Shown: positions 7,501-16,312 of the stretch, in pieces
Layout: each line of letters begins with the position of its first letter
Position numbering within the stretch: the stretch's first letter is position 1
NCBI GenBank assembly: GCA_044376465.1
Contig: JBILKW010000014.1
Span: forward strand, 1 to 22,221
From: CAJBVG01 sp044376465
GTDB lineage: Bacteria > Bacteroidota > Bacteroidia > Sphingobacteriales > Sphingobacteriaceae
DNA: 22,221 nucleotides
Direction of reading: 5' to 3'
Notes under the pieces: generated by a model
What the model was told of the DNA's origin: nothing
Seen by the model: only the letters and a program-made list of their open reading frames with translations
The model's database searches: none
Program-made: the position numbers and the translations under genes

Positions 7501-8282
7501 TAATCGCGAGAGTAACCTTTCATAATGCCATTAGTAGATGAATGTATAAACTCTAAGATGCCTGTTTTTATTGGACTATCGGCAATTTCAGATTCAATCA
7601 TCGGTACTGCATTGGAAATAGAATACCCTTTAACATATAGTATTCTATAGATGTCTTCTATTTGGCGAATTTCATCATCAGAAAAGCCACGACGGCGTAA
7701 GCCAACAGAATTTATACCAACATAAGAAATAGGTTCGCGAGCCGCTTTGGTATAAGGGGGTACATTTTTACGAACAAGCGTACCACCTGCAATAAAGGTG
7801 TGGGCACCAATTCTTAAAAACTGACCAACCGCAGCCATTCCTTCTAAAATGGCATAATCTTCAATGGTAACATGGCCGGCAAGGTTCACATTATTAGCTA
7901 AAATAATGTTATTACCTAACATACAATCGTGGGCTACGTGCGCATAAGCCATTAGTAGGCAATTTTTACCTATGCTAGTGGTGTTTCTATCCACGGTACC
8001 TCGGTTTATGGTAACACATTCGCGTACAACAGTGCCATCTCCAATTTCAGCAAGAGTATCTTCTCCTCTAAATTTTAAATCTTGAGGAATGGCGGATACT
8101 ACAGCGCCAGGAAAAATTTTACAATTTTTTCCAATGCGTGCGCCGTCCATAATAATAGCATTTGGACCAATCCATGTGCCTTCGCCAATTTCTACGTTAG
8201 CATATATGGAAGAGAAAGGTTCAATGGTAACATTGTTGGCTATCTTCGCTTTGGGGTGTACGGAGGCAAGTGGAGAAATCAT
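7500..8282 (-). CDS. lpxA: Acyl-ACP--UDP-N-acetylglucosamine O-acyltransferase LpxA
   Basis: This is the first enzyme of lipid A synthesis, transferring 3-hydroxyacyl chains from ACP to the 3-OH of UDP-GlcNAc in the cytoplasm. The 260-aa protein is a left-handed beta-helix of hexapeptide repeats (for example VTIEPF, VEIGEG, ARIGKN) over about residues 1-185, followed by a helical C-terminal domain typical of LpxA. The catalytic His is His118 in the motif AHVAHDC, and the substrate-loop segment IPQDLKFRGE is present. It begins 9 bp after lpxC/fabZ ends and overlaps the ABC ATPase start by one base, so the three are in one operon. Confidence 0.97.
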   Translation of the reverse strand: MISPLASVHPKAKIANNVTIEPFSSIYANVEIGEGTWIGPNAIIMDGARIGKNCKIFPGAVVSAIPQDLKFRGEDTLAEIGDGTVVRECVTINRGTVDRNTTSIGKNCLLMAYAHVAHDCMLGNNIILANNVNLAGHVTIEDYAILEGMAAVGQFLRIGAHTFIAGGTLVRKNVPPYTKAAREPISYVGINSVGLRRRGFSDDEIRQIEDIYRILYVKGYSISNAVPMIESEIADSPIKTGILEFIHSSTNGIMKGYSRD

Positions 8283-8291
8283 TCGTTAAGG

Positions 8292-9689
8292 TTAGCTTTT
8301 TCTTACAATTTGTGCCATTAGTTCTGCTTCCATCACAATCTTATCACCTACAAACGCAATTCCTCGCATTTGACAGATGCCTCTTCGGATAGGAGCTGTT
8401 AAATCGCACCTAAATATAATAGTATCTCCCGGAAGTACCTTATCCTTGAAACGTGCATTTTCAATTTTCATGAAATATGTCCAATAATTTTCAGGATCAG
8501 GAACGGTATTTAATACTAAAATTCCACCCGTTTGTGCCATTGCTTCAATTTGTAAAACGCCTGGCATTACAGGGTTTCCAGGGAAATGTCCTTTGAAAAA
8601 CTCTTCGTTCATCGTTACATTTTTAATCCCTACCACATGTTTTTGGGTGAGTTCGGTAATTTTATCAATTAATAAAAATGGTTGGCGATGAGGAAGAATG
8701 TTCATGATGCCATTTATATCATAAACTGGCTTTGCATTAGGGTCATATGTTGGAATATTCTTTTTTGCTTTTTCTTTTTTAATAAGGGCTTTAATTTTTT
8801 TAGCAAAGGCAACATTTGCTGCATGGCCAGGGCGAGCGGCCATAATGTGGCCTTTTAGTGGCATGCCAATTAAAGCTAAATCGCCTACTACATCTAATAA
8901 TTTATGCCGAGCAGGCTCGTTTTGGTATCTTAATTCTATGTTATTTAAAATTCCTTCTCTGGCAACGGCAATTTTTTCGCGGTTAAATAATTTAGCTAAA
9001 TGCTCCAGTTCTTCGTCTTCTACCACTTTATCAACCACCACAATTGCATTATTTAAATCACCCCCTTTAATTAGGTTATGTTTTAGCAACATTTCTAATT
9101 CATGCAAGAAACAAAAGGTTCTGCAAGAGGCAATTTCTTTTTTAAATTCTGATATTGAGGAAAGTGATGCATGCTGACTTCCCAATACTGGCGAATTATA
9201 ATCGACCATTACAGTCACTCTATAATCATCAACATAAGGCATAGCGGTCATTTCTACATGACGCTCTGTTTCTTCGTAATTTATATTGGTTGGAATTACG
9301 AAATACTCACGATCTGCATCTTGCTGAACAATTCCAGCTTTTTCAATTTCTTCAATAAAAGGCATCGAACTACCATCCATAATAGGTACTTCGGGACCAT
9401 TCAACTCAATTAATACATTATCGATTTCTAATCCGGCGAGTGCGGCGAGTGAATGCTCTACAGTAGAAACGCTTGCTCCATTTTGTGTGAGCGTAGTTCC
9501 TCTCGAAATATCGGTTACATTGTCTACATCGGCATCAATAATTGGCTGCCCCTCTATATCAACACGTTGAAATTTATAACCATGGTTTTCTGGTGCCGGT
9601 TTGAAGGTCATCACAACCTCTTTACCTGTATGCAAGCCAACTCCAACCACTGTAACAGGGGCTTTTAATGTAGTTTGTTTTACGTTCAT
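8292..9689 (-). CDS. lpxC/fabZ: Bifunctional LpxC deacetylase / FabZ 3-hydroxyacyl-ACP dehydratase
   Basis: This is a 465-aa fusion known from Bacteroidota. Residues 1 to about 305 are LpxC, the zinc-dependent deacetylase that commits UDP-3-acyl-GlcNAc to lipid A. The zinc ligands are His79 (in STVEHS), His262 and Asp266 (in RHKLLD), with acid/base residues Glu78 and His289 (in RPGHAAN). Residues from about 320 on are FabZ, the hot-dog dehydratase of fatty acid elongation, with the motif ILPHRQPFLLID, catalytic His368 in GHFPGNPVMPG and Glu382. The fusion places the step that consumes 3-hydroxyacyl-ACP for phospholipids beside the step that commits lipid A, both of which draw on the same acyl-ACP pool. 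The gene has its own consensus promoter 20-50 bases upstream and lies 9 bp before lpxA. Confidence 0.98.
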   Translation of the reverse strand: MNVKQTTLKAPVTVVGVGLHTGKEVVMTFKPAPENHGYKFQRVDIEGQPIIDADVDNVTDISRGTTLTQNGASVSTVEHSLAALAGLEIDNVLIELNGPEVPIMDGSSMPFIEEIEKAGIVQQDADREYFVIPTNINYEETERHVEMTAMPYVDDYRVTVMVDYNSPVLGSQHASLSSISEFKKEIASCRTFCFLHELEMLLKHNLIKGGDLNNAIVVVDKVVEDEELEHLAKLFNREKIAVAREGILNNIELRYQNEPARHKLLDVVGDLALIGMPLKGHIMAARPGHAANVAFAKKIKALIKKEKAKKNIPTYDPNAKPVYDINGIMNILPHRQPFLLIDKITELTQKHVVGIKNVTMNEEFFKGHFPGNPVMPGVLQIEAMAQTGGILVLNTVPDPENYWTYFMKIENARFKDKVLPGDTIIFRCDLTAPIRRGICQMRGIAFVGDKIVMEAELMAQIVRKS

Positions 9690-9708
9690 TCCTAACCTAA
9701 TATTCTGA

Positions 9709-9739
9709 CAAATGTATTTAGAAACGATGTTTAAACAAA
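9709..9739 (-). promoter_or_regulatory. Consensus Bacteroidota promoter for lpxC/fabZ
   Basis: On the minus strand, TTTG (9736-9739) is followed after 19 nt by TACATTTG (9709-9716), which fits TTTG, 19-21 nt, TAnnTTTG exactly. Transcription would start around 9703, giving a leader of only about 15 nt before the ATG at 9689. This would let the lpxC/fabZ-lpxA-ATPase part be transcribed without lpxD. Confidence 0.7.
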
Positions 9740-9755
9740 ATCTTTGAGAGGGATT

Positions 9756-10796
9756 TTAGATGGTTTGTTTTAAATCGCGCAATAATTGCTCTAATTCTTC
9801 TATGCGTTTTTCTAATTCTGGTAGCCTTCTGTAAACTGCTTGCATTTTTAGCGAATCTCTAAAAGGCGATACTGGAGTGCCATTCCATTGTTTATTTTCT
9901 TCTGTAATTGATTTAGATACACCAGATTTAGCATTTATCTGTGAACCTTTGGCTATATGTATATGCCCTACAATTCCGACTTGTCCGCCCACAATACAGT
10001 TTTCTGCAATGCGTGTACTTCCAGATATTCCTGATTGAGAAGCAATAACGGTATTGTCTCCAATCTCAACATTATGTGCAACTTGAATTAAATTATCGAG
10101 TTTCACACCCTTTTTAATTACGGTAGATCCTATGGTTGCTCTATCGATACTCGTGTTTGAGCCTATCTCTACTTCATCTTCAATAATTACATTACCAATT
10201 TGAGCAACTTTTTGAAAGGTGCCGTCTGCTTGTGGAGCAAAACCGAAGCCATCGCTGCCGATCACTGTACCCGAGTGTACAATCACATTTTGGCCAATTA
10301 CACAATCAGAATACACTTTTACGCCAGAAAACAGGGTTGTACCATCAGCAATTATAACATTATCGCCAATATAAACTTGTGGGTATATTTTTACATTATT
10401 GCCAATGGTTGCATGGTTGCCGATGTAGGCAAAAGCGCCTATATAGCAGTCTTTACCAACTTTTGCAGTCTTACTTATATAAGTAGGCTCTTCTATTCCG
10501 TATTTGTTTAATTTGATGGTGTTGTATTTTTCTAACAATACCGAAAAAGAAGTATATGCATTTTCTACACGGATAAGGGTTGCAGAAATAGGCTTCTCGA
10601 GTACTAGGTCTTTGTTTATAATTACCACAGAAGCTTCTGTAGTGTACAAATATGGTTCGTATTTTGGATTCGCCAAGAAAGACAGGGTTCCTTTTTTACC
10701 TTCCTCGATTTTAGCTAATGAATAGACAACTTCGTCGGGATTACCTTCTAATTCTCCATTGAGTAATACACAAATTTCTGTTGCCTTAAATTGCAT
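9756..10796 (-). CDS. lpxD: UDP-3-O-acylglucosamine N-acyltransferase LpxD
   Basis: This is the third enzyme of lipid A synthesis; it adds the N-linked 3-hydroxyacyl chain to the product of LpxC. The 346-aa protein has the N-terminal uridine-binding domain (residues about 1-100, with the FLANPKYEPYL segment), a long left-handed beta-helix of hexapeptide repeats (about 105-295) and a C-terminal amphipathic helix rich in Glu, Leu and Arg. The catalytic His is His241 in IQVAHNVEIG, and the family box SDGFGFAPQADG is present. It precedes lpxC/fabZ by 66 bp on the same strand and has a candidate -7 element of its own. Confidence 0.97.
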   Translation of the reverse strand: MQFKATEICVLLNGELEGNPDEVVYSLAKIEEGKKGTLSFLANPKYEPYLYTTEASVVIINKDLVLEKPISATLIRVENAYTSFSVLLEKYNTIKLNKYGIEEPTYISKTAKVGKDCYIGAFAYIGNHATIGNNVKIYPQVYIGDNVIIADGTTLFSGVKVYSDCVIGQNVIVHSGTVIGSDGFGFAPQADGTFQKVAQIGNVIIEDEVEIGSNTSIDRATIGSTVIKKGVKLDNLIQVAHNVEIGDNTVIASQSGISGSTRIAENCIVGGQVGIVGHIHIAKGSQINAKSGVSKSITEENKQWNGTPVSPFRDSLKMQAVYRRLPELEKRIEELEQLLRDLKQTI

Positions 10797-10827
10797 TATA
10801 CAAAAATAAAATTATCCATCAATGCTG

Positions 10828-10835
10828 CAAACCTA
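10828..10835 (-). promoter_or_regulatory. Candidate -7 promoter element of lpxD
   Basis: The minus strand reads TAGGTTTG here, a perfect TAnnTTTG match 31 bases before the lpxD ATG, in the 72-bp gap after the HD-domain gene. No convincing TTTG is found 19-21 nt upstream, so this may be weak or dependent on an activator. Confidence 0.4.
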
Positions 10836-10868
10836 TTATTGAAATAAGTGTAATATTTTGTTAACATT

Positions 10869-12092
10869 TTAGCGGTATTTAGGGTAACAGATAAAATGTT
10901 TTTGAACAGTTTTAGATAATGCATCCAAATTTAAACCATCGGAAAACACCGCAATGTCTTGTAAACCTTTGGTTTTCGTTAAAATAAAAATCTTTCCACC
11001 ATCGGGGTTGTAAGCGTTATTATTAATGATACCAGTAAAAACAAAATAATGCACAAGTTCAGGTGCTATTTGCCAATTTTTAACCAATTCTGCCTCCCTA
11101 AGTTCTGCTTGTTCTACATTAATTGCGTCTTTTTGGATTTCTATTGAGTACAATCGTCTATTTATTAACTCCGAACATAGAAGTGAAAGCACTCTATCGG
11201 TATCGTTGATCCACACTTTTATAGACGTATAAATATCATGATCGTCTATGTTTGCAAATGCATCTAAAAATCGAGGGTCGCCTTTAAAATCATCGGCGCT
11301 TGGGTTGTTTTTCAATAAAAACTCAAATGAGGGGCTAGCAAATAAAGGATGACCGTTGATGGCTAATTCTTTAGCTCGTTTTAAAATTTTTAATAACAAT
11401 TGCTCCGCTGCAATAACAGTTTTATGGAAATACACTTGCCAATACATTAATCTACGTGCTATTAAAAACTTTTCGACAGAATAAATTCCTTTTTCTTCTA
11501 TTACTAATTGATCGTTCATTACATAAATCATTTTTAATATTCGATCAAAACCAATTACTCCCTCAGAAACACCGGTATAAAAGCTATCTCTATTGAGGTA
11601 ATCCATACGATCCATGTCTAGTTGACTAGACACCAATTGATGCAAGAATTTTTTTGCATATTTATCTTCAAATATTTCAATAGCTAGGGTTAATTCGCCT
11701 TTAAATTCTACATTTAACCTTCTCATCAACAGAATAGAGAGATCTTCATGATGGATGCTTGGCACGATACAACTTTCGAGCGCGTGAGAAAAAGGACCAT
11801 GTCCAATATCGTGTAACAAGATTGCGATGGTTGTTGCTTTGGCTTCATCATCGGTGATGTCAATGCCTTTGGATCTGAGTGTTTCCAATGCAATGCCCAT
11901 TAAGTGCATGGCACCGAGTGCATGATGAAAACGAGTATGGAGTGCACCGGGGTAAACTAAATGAGTTAAACCCAACTGTTTAATATTTCGTAAACGTTGG
12001 AAGTATGGATGTTCAATTAAATCAAAAATTATTTCATAAGGAACACTTACAAAACCATACACTGGGTCGTTAAATATTTTCTTTTTATTCAA
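10869..12092 (-). CDS. HD-domain phosphohydrolase (dGTPase/SAMHD1-like family)
   Basis: From the TTG at 12092 the protein is 407 aa. A metal-binding HD domain is clear: His56 in HTRFHHALGAMHLM, His94-Asp95 in LLHDIGHGPFSHALE, and the distal Asp in SSQLDMDRMDYLNRDS (about residue 159). This pattern is typical of dNTP triphosphohydrolase-like proteins, whose substrate here is unknown. The start NKKKIFNDPVYGFV looks like the natural N-terminus of the family. The frame runs up to a TTG at 12164, but that would add an atypical hydrophobic leader and overlap the porX start. The gene is upstream of lpxD on the same strand and may be the first gene of the run, though lpxD has its own -7 element. A role in lipid A synthesis is not implied by the domain. 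Confidence 0.9.
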   Translation of the reverse strand: MNKKKIFNDPVYGFVSVPYEIIFDLIEHPYFQRLRNIKQLGLTHLVYPGALHTRFHHALGAMHLMGIALETLRSKGIDITDDEAKATTIAILLHDIGHGPFSHALESCIVPSIHHEDLSILLMRRLNVEFKGELTLAIEIFEDKYAKKFLHQLVSSQLDMDRMDYLNRDSFYTGVSEGVIGFDRILKMIYVMNDQLVIEEKGIYSVEKFLIARRLMYWQVYFHKTVIAAEQLLLKILKRAKELAINGHPLFASPSFEFLLKNNPSADDFKGDPRFLDAFANIDDHDIYTSIKVWINDTDRVLSLLCSELINRRLYSIEIQKDAINVEQAELREAELVKNWQIAPELVHYFVFTGIINNNAYNPDGGKIFILTKTKGLQDIAVFSDGLNLDALSKTVQKHFICYPKYR

Positions 12093-12158
12093 AGCACAAC
12101 AATAAAAGCCATACAAATTTGTTAATTTTAACGGAAACGAGAAATTAAAATAAAATAT

Positions 12159-13709
12159 ATGCAAGAAACAATCATATTGTGGGCAGATGATGAAATAGAT
12201 TTATTAAAACCACATATCTTATTTCTACAAGATAAGGGTTATAACGTAATAAGTACTACAAATGGTTCGGATGCATTAGATTTATTAAAAACCGAAAAGG
12301 TTGATGTTGTGTTTTTAGACGAAAACATGCCCGGACTATCTGGTTTAGAGACGCTTCAAGAAATTAAGAAAAATTATATTGATTTACCGGTTGTTCTCAT
12401 TACCAAAAATGAAGAGGAATATTTAATGGAAGATGCCATTGGTAGTAAAATTGCGGATTACCTTATAAAACCTGTAAACCCTAAACAAATTTTATTAACC
12501 CTCAAAAAAATAATTGATAACAAACGATTAGTATCCGAAAAAACCAATTCTGCATATCAACAAGAATTTAGAAATTTAGGTATTGCACTAAATGATGTTT
12601 CTACAATTGATGAGTGGAAAGATGTATACAAGAAATTAGTGTTTTGGGAATTAGAGCTGGAGAAATTACAAGATACCGGGATGCATGAAATTTTAACGCA
12701 TCAAAAACAAGAAGCAAATGCGCTGTTTTCAAAATATGTAGAAAAAAATTATTTGCGATGGTTAAAAGAACCTGATAGAGCTCCCTTACAATCGCATCAA
12801 TTAATGAAACAAAAAGTATTACCACAATTATCAGATCAGATTCCCACCTTTTTTATTTTAATTGATAATTTAAGATACGACCAATGGAAGGTTATAATGC
12901 CAACTATAAATGAATATTTTAGATTAGAAGAAGAAGAAATTTATTCGAGCATTTTACCCACGGCAACACAGTATGCACGCAACGCCATTTTCTCTGGTTT
13001 ACTTCCATCAGAAATGGAAAAACAACACCCAAAACTTTGGAAAAACGACGAAGATGAGGGGGGTAAAAACCTGCACGAAGAAGAGTTTTTACAAGCACAA
13101 CTGGTTCGACTCAGAAAAGACATTAAATGTTCATATGTAAAAGTAGTGAACAACGAAGAAGGCAAAAATTTAGTGGACAGCATTAATCAGAAATTTCAAA
13201 ATCAATTAAATGTAATTGTATATAATTTTGTGGATATGCTTTCGCATGCTCGTACAGAAATGGAAATTATAAGAGAGCTTGCTCCAGATGAGAGTGCTTA
13301 CAGATCCCTTACCCTATCTTGGTTTGAGCATTCTCCATTGTTAGAAGCCATCGTAAAAATATCACAAAAACCATCACGATTAATTATTACTACAGACCAT
13401 GGTACTATAAGAGTAAAAACACCGAGTAAGGTTGTTGGAGATAGAACTGTGAACAGTAATTTACGCTACAAACAAGGTAAAAATTTAAACTATAACCATA
13501 AAGAAGTGCTAGAAATTAAAAATCCTGCAGAGGGATTTTTACCAAAGATAAATGTGAGTCAAACTTTTATTTTTGCTAAAGAAGATTATTATTTTGTATA
13601 TCCCAACAACTATAATCATTTTGTAAATTTCTTTAACAATACCTTTCAGCATGGGGGAATTTCATTAGAAGAAATGCTAATACCATATGTTGTATATACA
13701 AGTAAATAA
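12159..13709 (+). CDS. porX: PorX, response regulator with PglZ-type phosphodiesterase domain, T9SS regulator
   Basis: This is a 516-aa two-domain protein. The receiver domain (residues 1-120) has the acidic pocket Asp10-Asp11, phosphoacceptor Asp54 (VVFLDENMPGLSG), Thr82 and Lys104 (YLIKPVNP). After a helical linker comes an alkaline-phosphatase-fold PglZ domain with likely zinc ligands Asp236 (LIDNLRYDQW), Thr268 or Thr270 (LPTATQYARN), Asp359 and His363 (VDMLSHART), Asp413-His414 (TTDHGT) and His498 (QHGGIS). The domain order and length match PorX, which in Porphyromonas gingivalis works with histidine kinase PorY and sigma factor SigP to control T9SS genes, and whose output domain cleaves oligonucleotides. 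All catalytic positions appear intact. PorY is not in the window. It is transcribed divergently from the HD gene and ends in a perfect 10-bp hairpin. Confidence 0.95.
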   Translation: MQETIILWADDEIDLLKPHILFLQDKGYNVISTTNGSDALDLLKTEKVDVVFLDENMPGLSGLETLQEIKKNYIDLPVVLITKNEEEYLMEDAIGSKIADYLIKPVNPKQILLTLKKIIDNKRLVSEKTNSAYQQEFRNLGIALNDVSTIDEWKDVYKKLVFWELELEKLQDTGMHEILTHQKQEANALFSKYVEKNYLRWLKEPDRAPLQSHQLMKQKVLPQLSDQIPTFFILIDNLRYDQWKVIMPTINEYFRLEEEEIYSSILPTATQYARNAIFSGLLPSEMEKQHPKLWKNDEDEGGKNLHEEEFLQAQLVRLRKDIKCSYVKVVNNEEGKNLVDSINQKFQNQLNVIVYNFVDMLSHARTEMEIIRELAPDESAYRSLTLSWFEHSPLLEAIVKISQKPSRLIITTDHGTIRVKTPSKVVGDRTVNSNLRYKQGKNLNYNHKEVLEIKNPAEGFLPKINVSQTFIFAKEDYYFVYPNNYNHFVNFFNNTFQHGGISLEEMLIPYVVYTSK

Positions 13710-13711
13710 AG

Positions 13712-13739
13712 TAAGGGGAGCTAAATTTGGCTCCCCTTA
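13712..13739. terminator. Hairpin terminator between porX and the TonB receptor
   Basis: TAAGGGGAGC (13712-13721) and GCTCCCCTTA (13730-13739) form a perfect 10-bp stem with an 8-nt loop, in the 39-bp gap between two convergent genes. It is GC-rich compared with its surroundings. U-tracts on either side are interrupted, so termination is likely but not textbook. Confidence 0.8.
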
Positions 13740-13748
13740 TCATAATAA

Positions 13749-16160
13749 TTAAAACCTAAAATTCATAGACACCATATAATTTCTTCCTGCCTGAGGGTAA
13801 TAAAAATTATAATTATTTTCTACACCATTTTCAATTAAACTATATGTATAACCATTGGGCTCATATAATGCATTGAATACGTTGTTTACTTTTAACGTAA
13901 GGGTAAAAGAAGGAATTATTTTTTTAACTCTCAAATTATAATCTAAAAATAAGTCGTTTACAAAAAATGGATCAATTTTTCGTAATTCATTTGAGGTATT
14001 ATCCATGTATTGTTTTCCAACATATTTAGATTCTATACTCACAAATAAATTCTGATAAACTTTATATCGCATTCTAGTACCTATTACAACATTTGGTGAA
14101 AAAGAAATATCGGTATTATTGTGTTCTCTTAATAAAACTCCGATGTAATTATAATCAGCATCGTATTCATAAATTGATTCTGTAAACGAAGCAATTTTAT
14201 TTCTACTTAAAGCTATATTTGCAGAAACATTAAGCTTAGATGTGTATGTATAAGAAGCGCTAGCTTCTATACCAGCTCTGTAACTACTAGGCGTATTTAC
14301 TCTTAAGTATTCGCCCACATTATTTACTTCTCCCGTTAACACTAATTGATTCTTGTAATCCATTAAATAAGTATTAACTTCTACATTAAAACTATTCGTT
14401 CTTTTTTTCCAACCTAACTCAATATTTCTTAATTGCTCCGATTTTGGTACAAGGTTATTTACTTTACCATTAATAAAATCGTCTCTATTGGGTTCTTTGT
14501 TAGCAACACCCACACTTAAATAAACATTATTATCGTTGGTAATGTTATAAGAGATACCCGCTTTAGGATTGAAGAAATTAAATTGATGTTGTTGATCTAT
14601 AATTACCTGGTCTTTGTTATTGCCTTCTAATTTATAATCAATAGCTCGCAATTGTAAATCGACAAACGCTTGTAGAGCATTTGTAAATTGGTAATTAGCT
14701 TTAGCATACATATTAAACTCTTTTTTAATACCCCAACCTGTGTAAAAACGATGCCCAGGTTGAGAACTGGAAGCAAATTTAGACCACACTATTTCCCCAA
14801 AGTGTTCGCCATCATACCTATTCGCAGAACCACCAATGGTTAAGCTAAATTTATCTAATGAATTGTACTCCCAACTGTATACTATACCTTCAAACTCATT
14901 GCGCAACCATCTGCGTCTTAAAATATCGGTGTTTGAAATGGTATCATTCCCTATAAAAAGGGAGTCTAAATTATAATTAGCAAACTGCTGGTCGAATCTA
15001 AATTCTTGAAAGTAACCTCGTCCTCTTGTATAATGATAGCCAAGATTTATATGGTTTCTGTTGTTAATTTTAAACGATTCAAAAATTTGATAGTGATCTT
15101 GCTGATAATTGTCATATTGATCATTATACTCTGCATTTATAGGGTTAAATCTTCTATTTGTTTTTAAGGAATCCTGAGGCACTCCGTTCCAAGCTAAAAA
15201 AGTTTTCTCTGTACCCGAAAATACGTTGAATTTAATAAGATGTTTTTCATTTCGATAAGACGCAGAGCTAAAAAAAGATTTAAGTACAGCAGAACTATTT
15301 TCGATATATCCTACACTTGCAATTTTAGACATACGACCAGAAAAATTCCAATGTCCATCTATCAATCCGGTATTTACTTTAGCCGAGTAGCGTTCCATTT
15401 GATTTCCAAATAAAATACGTGAAGCATCAAATCCTCCTTGTGTAATGTTTACTTCTGCATAAGCAGTATCGGGCATATCATCTGTTTGAATATTTATACT
15501 CGCTCCAAATGCTCCTCCACCGTTGGTAGAAGAACCTACACCACGTTGTACTTGTATGTTTTCTACAGAAGATGCAAAGTCGGGAATGTTTACTGTAAAA
15601 GTTCCTTGTGATTCGGCATCATTTAGTGGAATGCCGTTAATGGTTAGGTTTGTACGGGTTTGGTCTGTACCACGAATTCTGATGCCTGTGTAGCCTATAC
15701 CCGTACCTGCATCTGAGGTGATCACAACACCCGGTGTTTGATTGAGAATGTATGGAAGATCTTGCCCCATATTTACATTTTTAATGTACTCTTTATCTAC
15801 CATAGAAAATGTACCTGCTGCATTTTCATTAATTCTAGTAGCTGTTACTAAGGCTTCCTCTGATACGTAAATATTTTTTCTTAATACAAATACACTTTGC
15901 CTTTTTAAATCTACAATTTGGGCAAAAGGATAATAACCGAGCATGCTAATGTTTAAAGACACGGTCGATTGCTTAAGTTTTATTTTGTACCAACCATTTG
16001 CATCGGTTTGAGCAAACAGAATTCCATCAATAGAAATTGTGGCCCCAGGTAGAGGCTGTTTCTGATCATCAACAACTTTAATTTGATAATCTGTTTGTGC
16101 TTGCACTGCAATACTGCTCAACAGCAGCAACACTAGTATAATTTGTTTTTTAACAAACAT
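13749..16160 (-). CDS. TonB-dependent outer-membrane receptor under TPP riboswitch control, probable thiamine (precursor) uptake
   Basis: This 803-aa protein has a signal peptide (KKQIILVLLLLSSIAVQAQ region). An N-terminal carboxypeptidase-regulatory-like domain follows (about residues 24-105: DDQKQPLPGATISIDG). Then comes the plug (about 110-225, with NQTPGVVITSD and GIRIRGTDQTRTNLTINGIP), and a 22-strand barrel ending in a terminal Phe (YMVSMNFRF). The substrate is suggested by regulation: the leader holds a TPP riboswitch and its own promoter, so expression should fall when thiamine pyrophosphate is plentiful. TPP-controlled TonB receptors of Bacteroidota are known thiamine transport components. 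No inner-membrane thiamine transporter or thi gene lies within the window. Binding specificity (thiamine, its phosphates or a precursor) cannot be told from sequence. Confidence 0.92.
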   Translation of the reverse strand: MFVKKQIILVLLLLSSIAVQAQTDYQIKVVDDQKQPLPGATISIDGILFAQTDANGWYKIKLKQSTVSLNISMLGYYPFAQIVDLKRQSVFVLRKNIYVSEEALVTATRINENAAGTFSMVDKEYIKNVNMGQDLPYILNQTPGVVITSDAGTGIGYTGIRIRGTDQTRTNLTINGIPLNDAESQGTFTVNIPDFASSVENIQVQRGVGSSTNGGGAFGASINIQTDDMPDTAYAEVNITQGGFDASRILFGNQMERYSAKVNTGLIDGHWNFSGRMSKIASVGYIENSSAVLKSFFSSASYRNEKHLIKFNVFSGTEKTFLAWNGVPQDSLKTNRRFNPINAEYNDQYDNYQQDHYQIFESFKINNRNHINLGYHYTRGRGYFQEFRFDQQFANYNLDSLFIGNDTISNTDILRRRWLRNEFEGIVYSWEYNSLDKFSLTIGGSANRYDGEHFGEIVWSKFASSSQPGHRFYTGWGIKKEFNMYAKANYQFTNALQAFVDLQLRAIDYKLEGNNKDQVIIDQQHQFNFFNPKAGISYNITNDNNVYLSVGVANKEPNRDDFINGKVNNLVPKSEQLRNIELGWKKRTNSFNVEVNTYLMDYKNQLVLTGEVNNVGEYLRVNTPSSYRAGIEASASYTYTSKLNVSANIALSRNKIASFTESIYEYDADYNYIGVLLREHNNTDISFSPNVVIGTRMRYKVYQNLFVSIESKYVGKQYMDNTSNELRKIDPFFVNDLFLDYNLRVKKIIPSFTLTLKVNNVFNALYEPNGYTYSLIENGVENNYNFYYPQAGRNYMVSMNFRF

Positions 16161-16221
16161 TTAATTTAAATTAGAATAAAACCTCAGACTACAAGGGATT
16201 AATAGTCCTACATCGATTTTA

Positions 16222-16307
16222 TCACCTCATCCCTTCGCCGGCATTATCCGTATCAGGTTCTATGGGTATTATCTCAGGCACCGTGTATTGGCACCACCCC
16301 TTTGAGC
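16222..16307 (-). promoter_or_regulatory. TPP riboswitch (thi-box aptamer)
   Basis: The minus strand carries the conserved aptamer parts in order: GGGGTGGTGCC, CTGAGATAATACCC, GAACCTGATACGG, then ATAATGCCGGCGAAGGGATGAG. Helix P1 can form from CTCA (16303-16306) and TGAG (16226-16229). P3 is GGTGCC with GGTGCC through two G-U pairs. It begins a few bases after the predicted transcription start and ends about 65 bases before the TonB receptor ATG. The expression platform is not obvious; a 5-bp hairpin at 16187-16207 without a U-tract is the only structure seen. Confidence 0.96.
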
Positions 16308-16312
16308 AAGCA

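Noticed and set aside
10860..10869. GTTAACATTT near the 3' end of the HD gene as a second Pho-box-like site
   Set aside because: Only one half-site is present and no 11-bp-spaced partner follows; TTAACA is common in AT-rich intergenic DNA of this kind.
12093..12164. N-terminal extension of the HD hydrolase to the TTG at 12164
   Set aside because: The added residues are atypical for the family and would overlap the porX start codon.
16187..16207. GACTA/TAGTC hairpin downstream of the TPP aptamer as an intrinsic terminator
   Set aside because: The stem is 5 bp, the loop 11 nt, and there is no adjoining U-tract, so it cannot be called a terminator.
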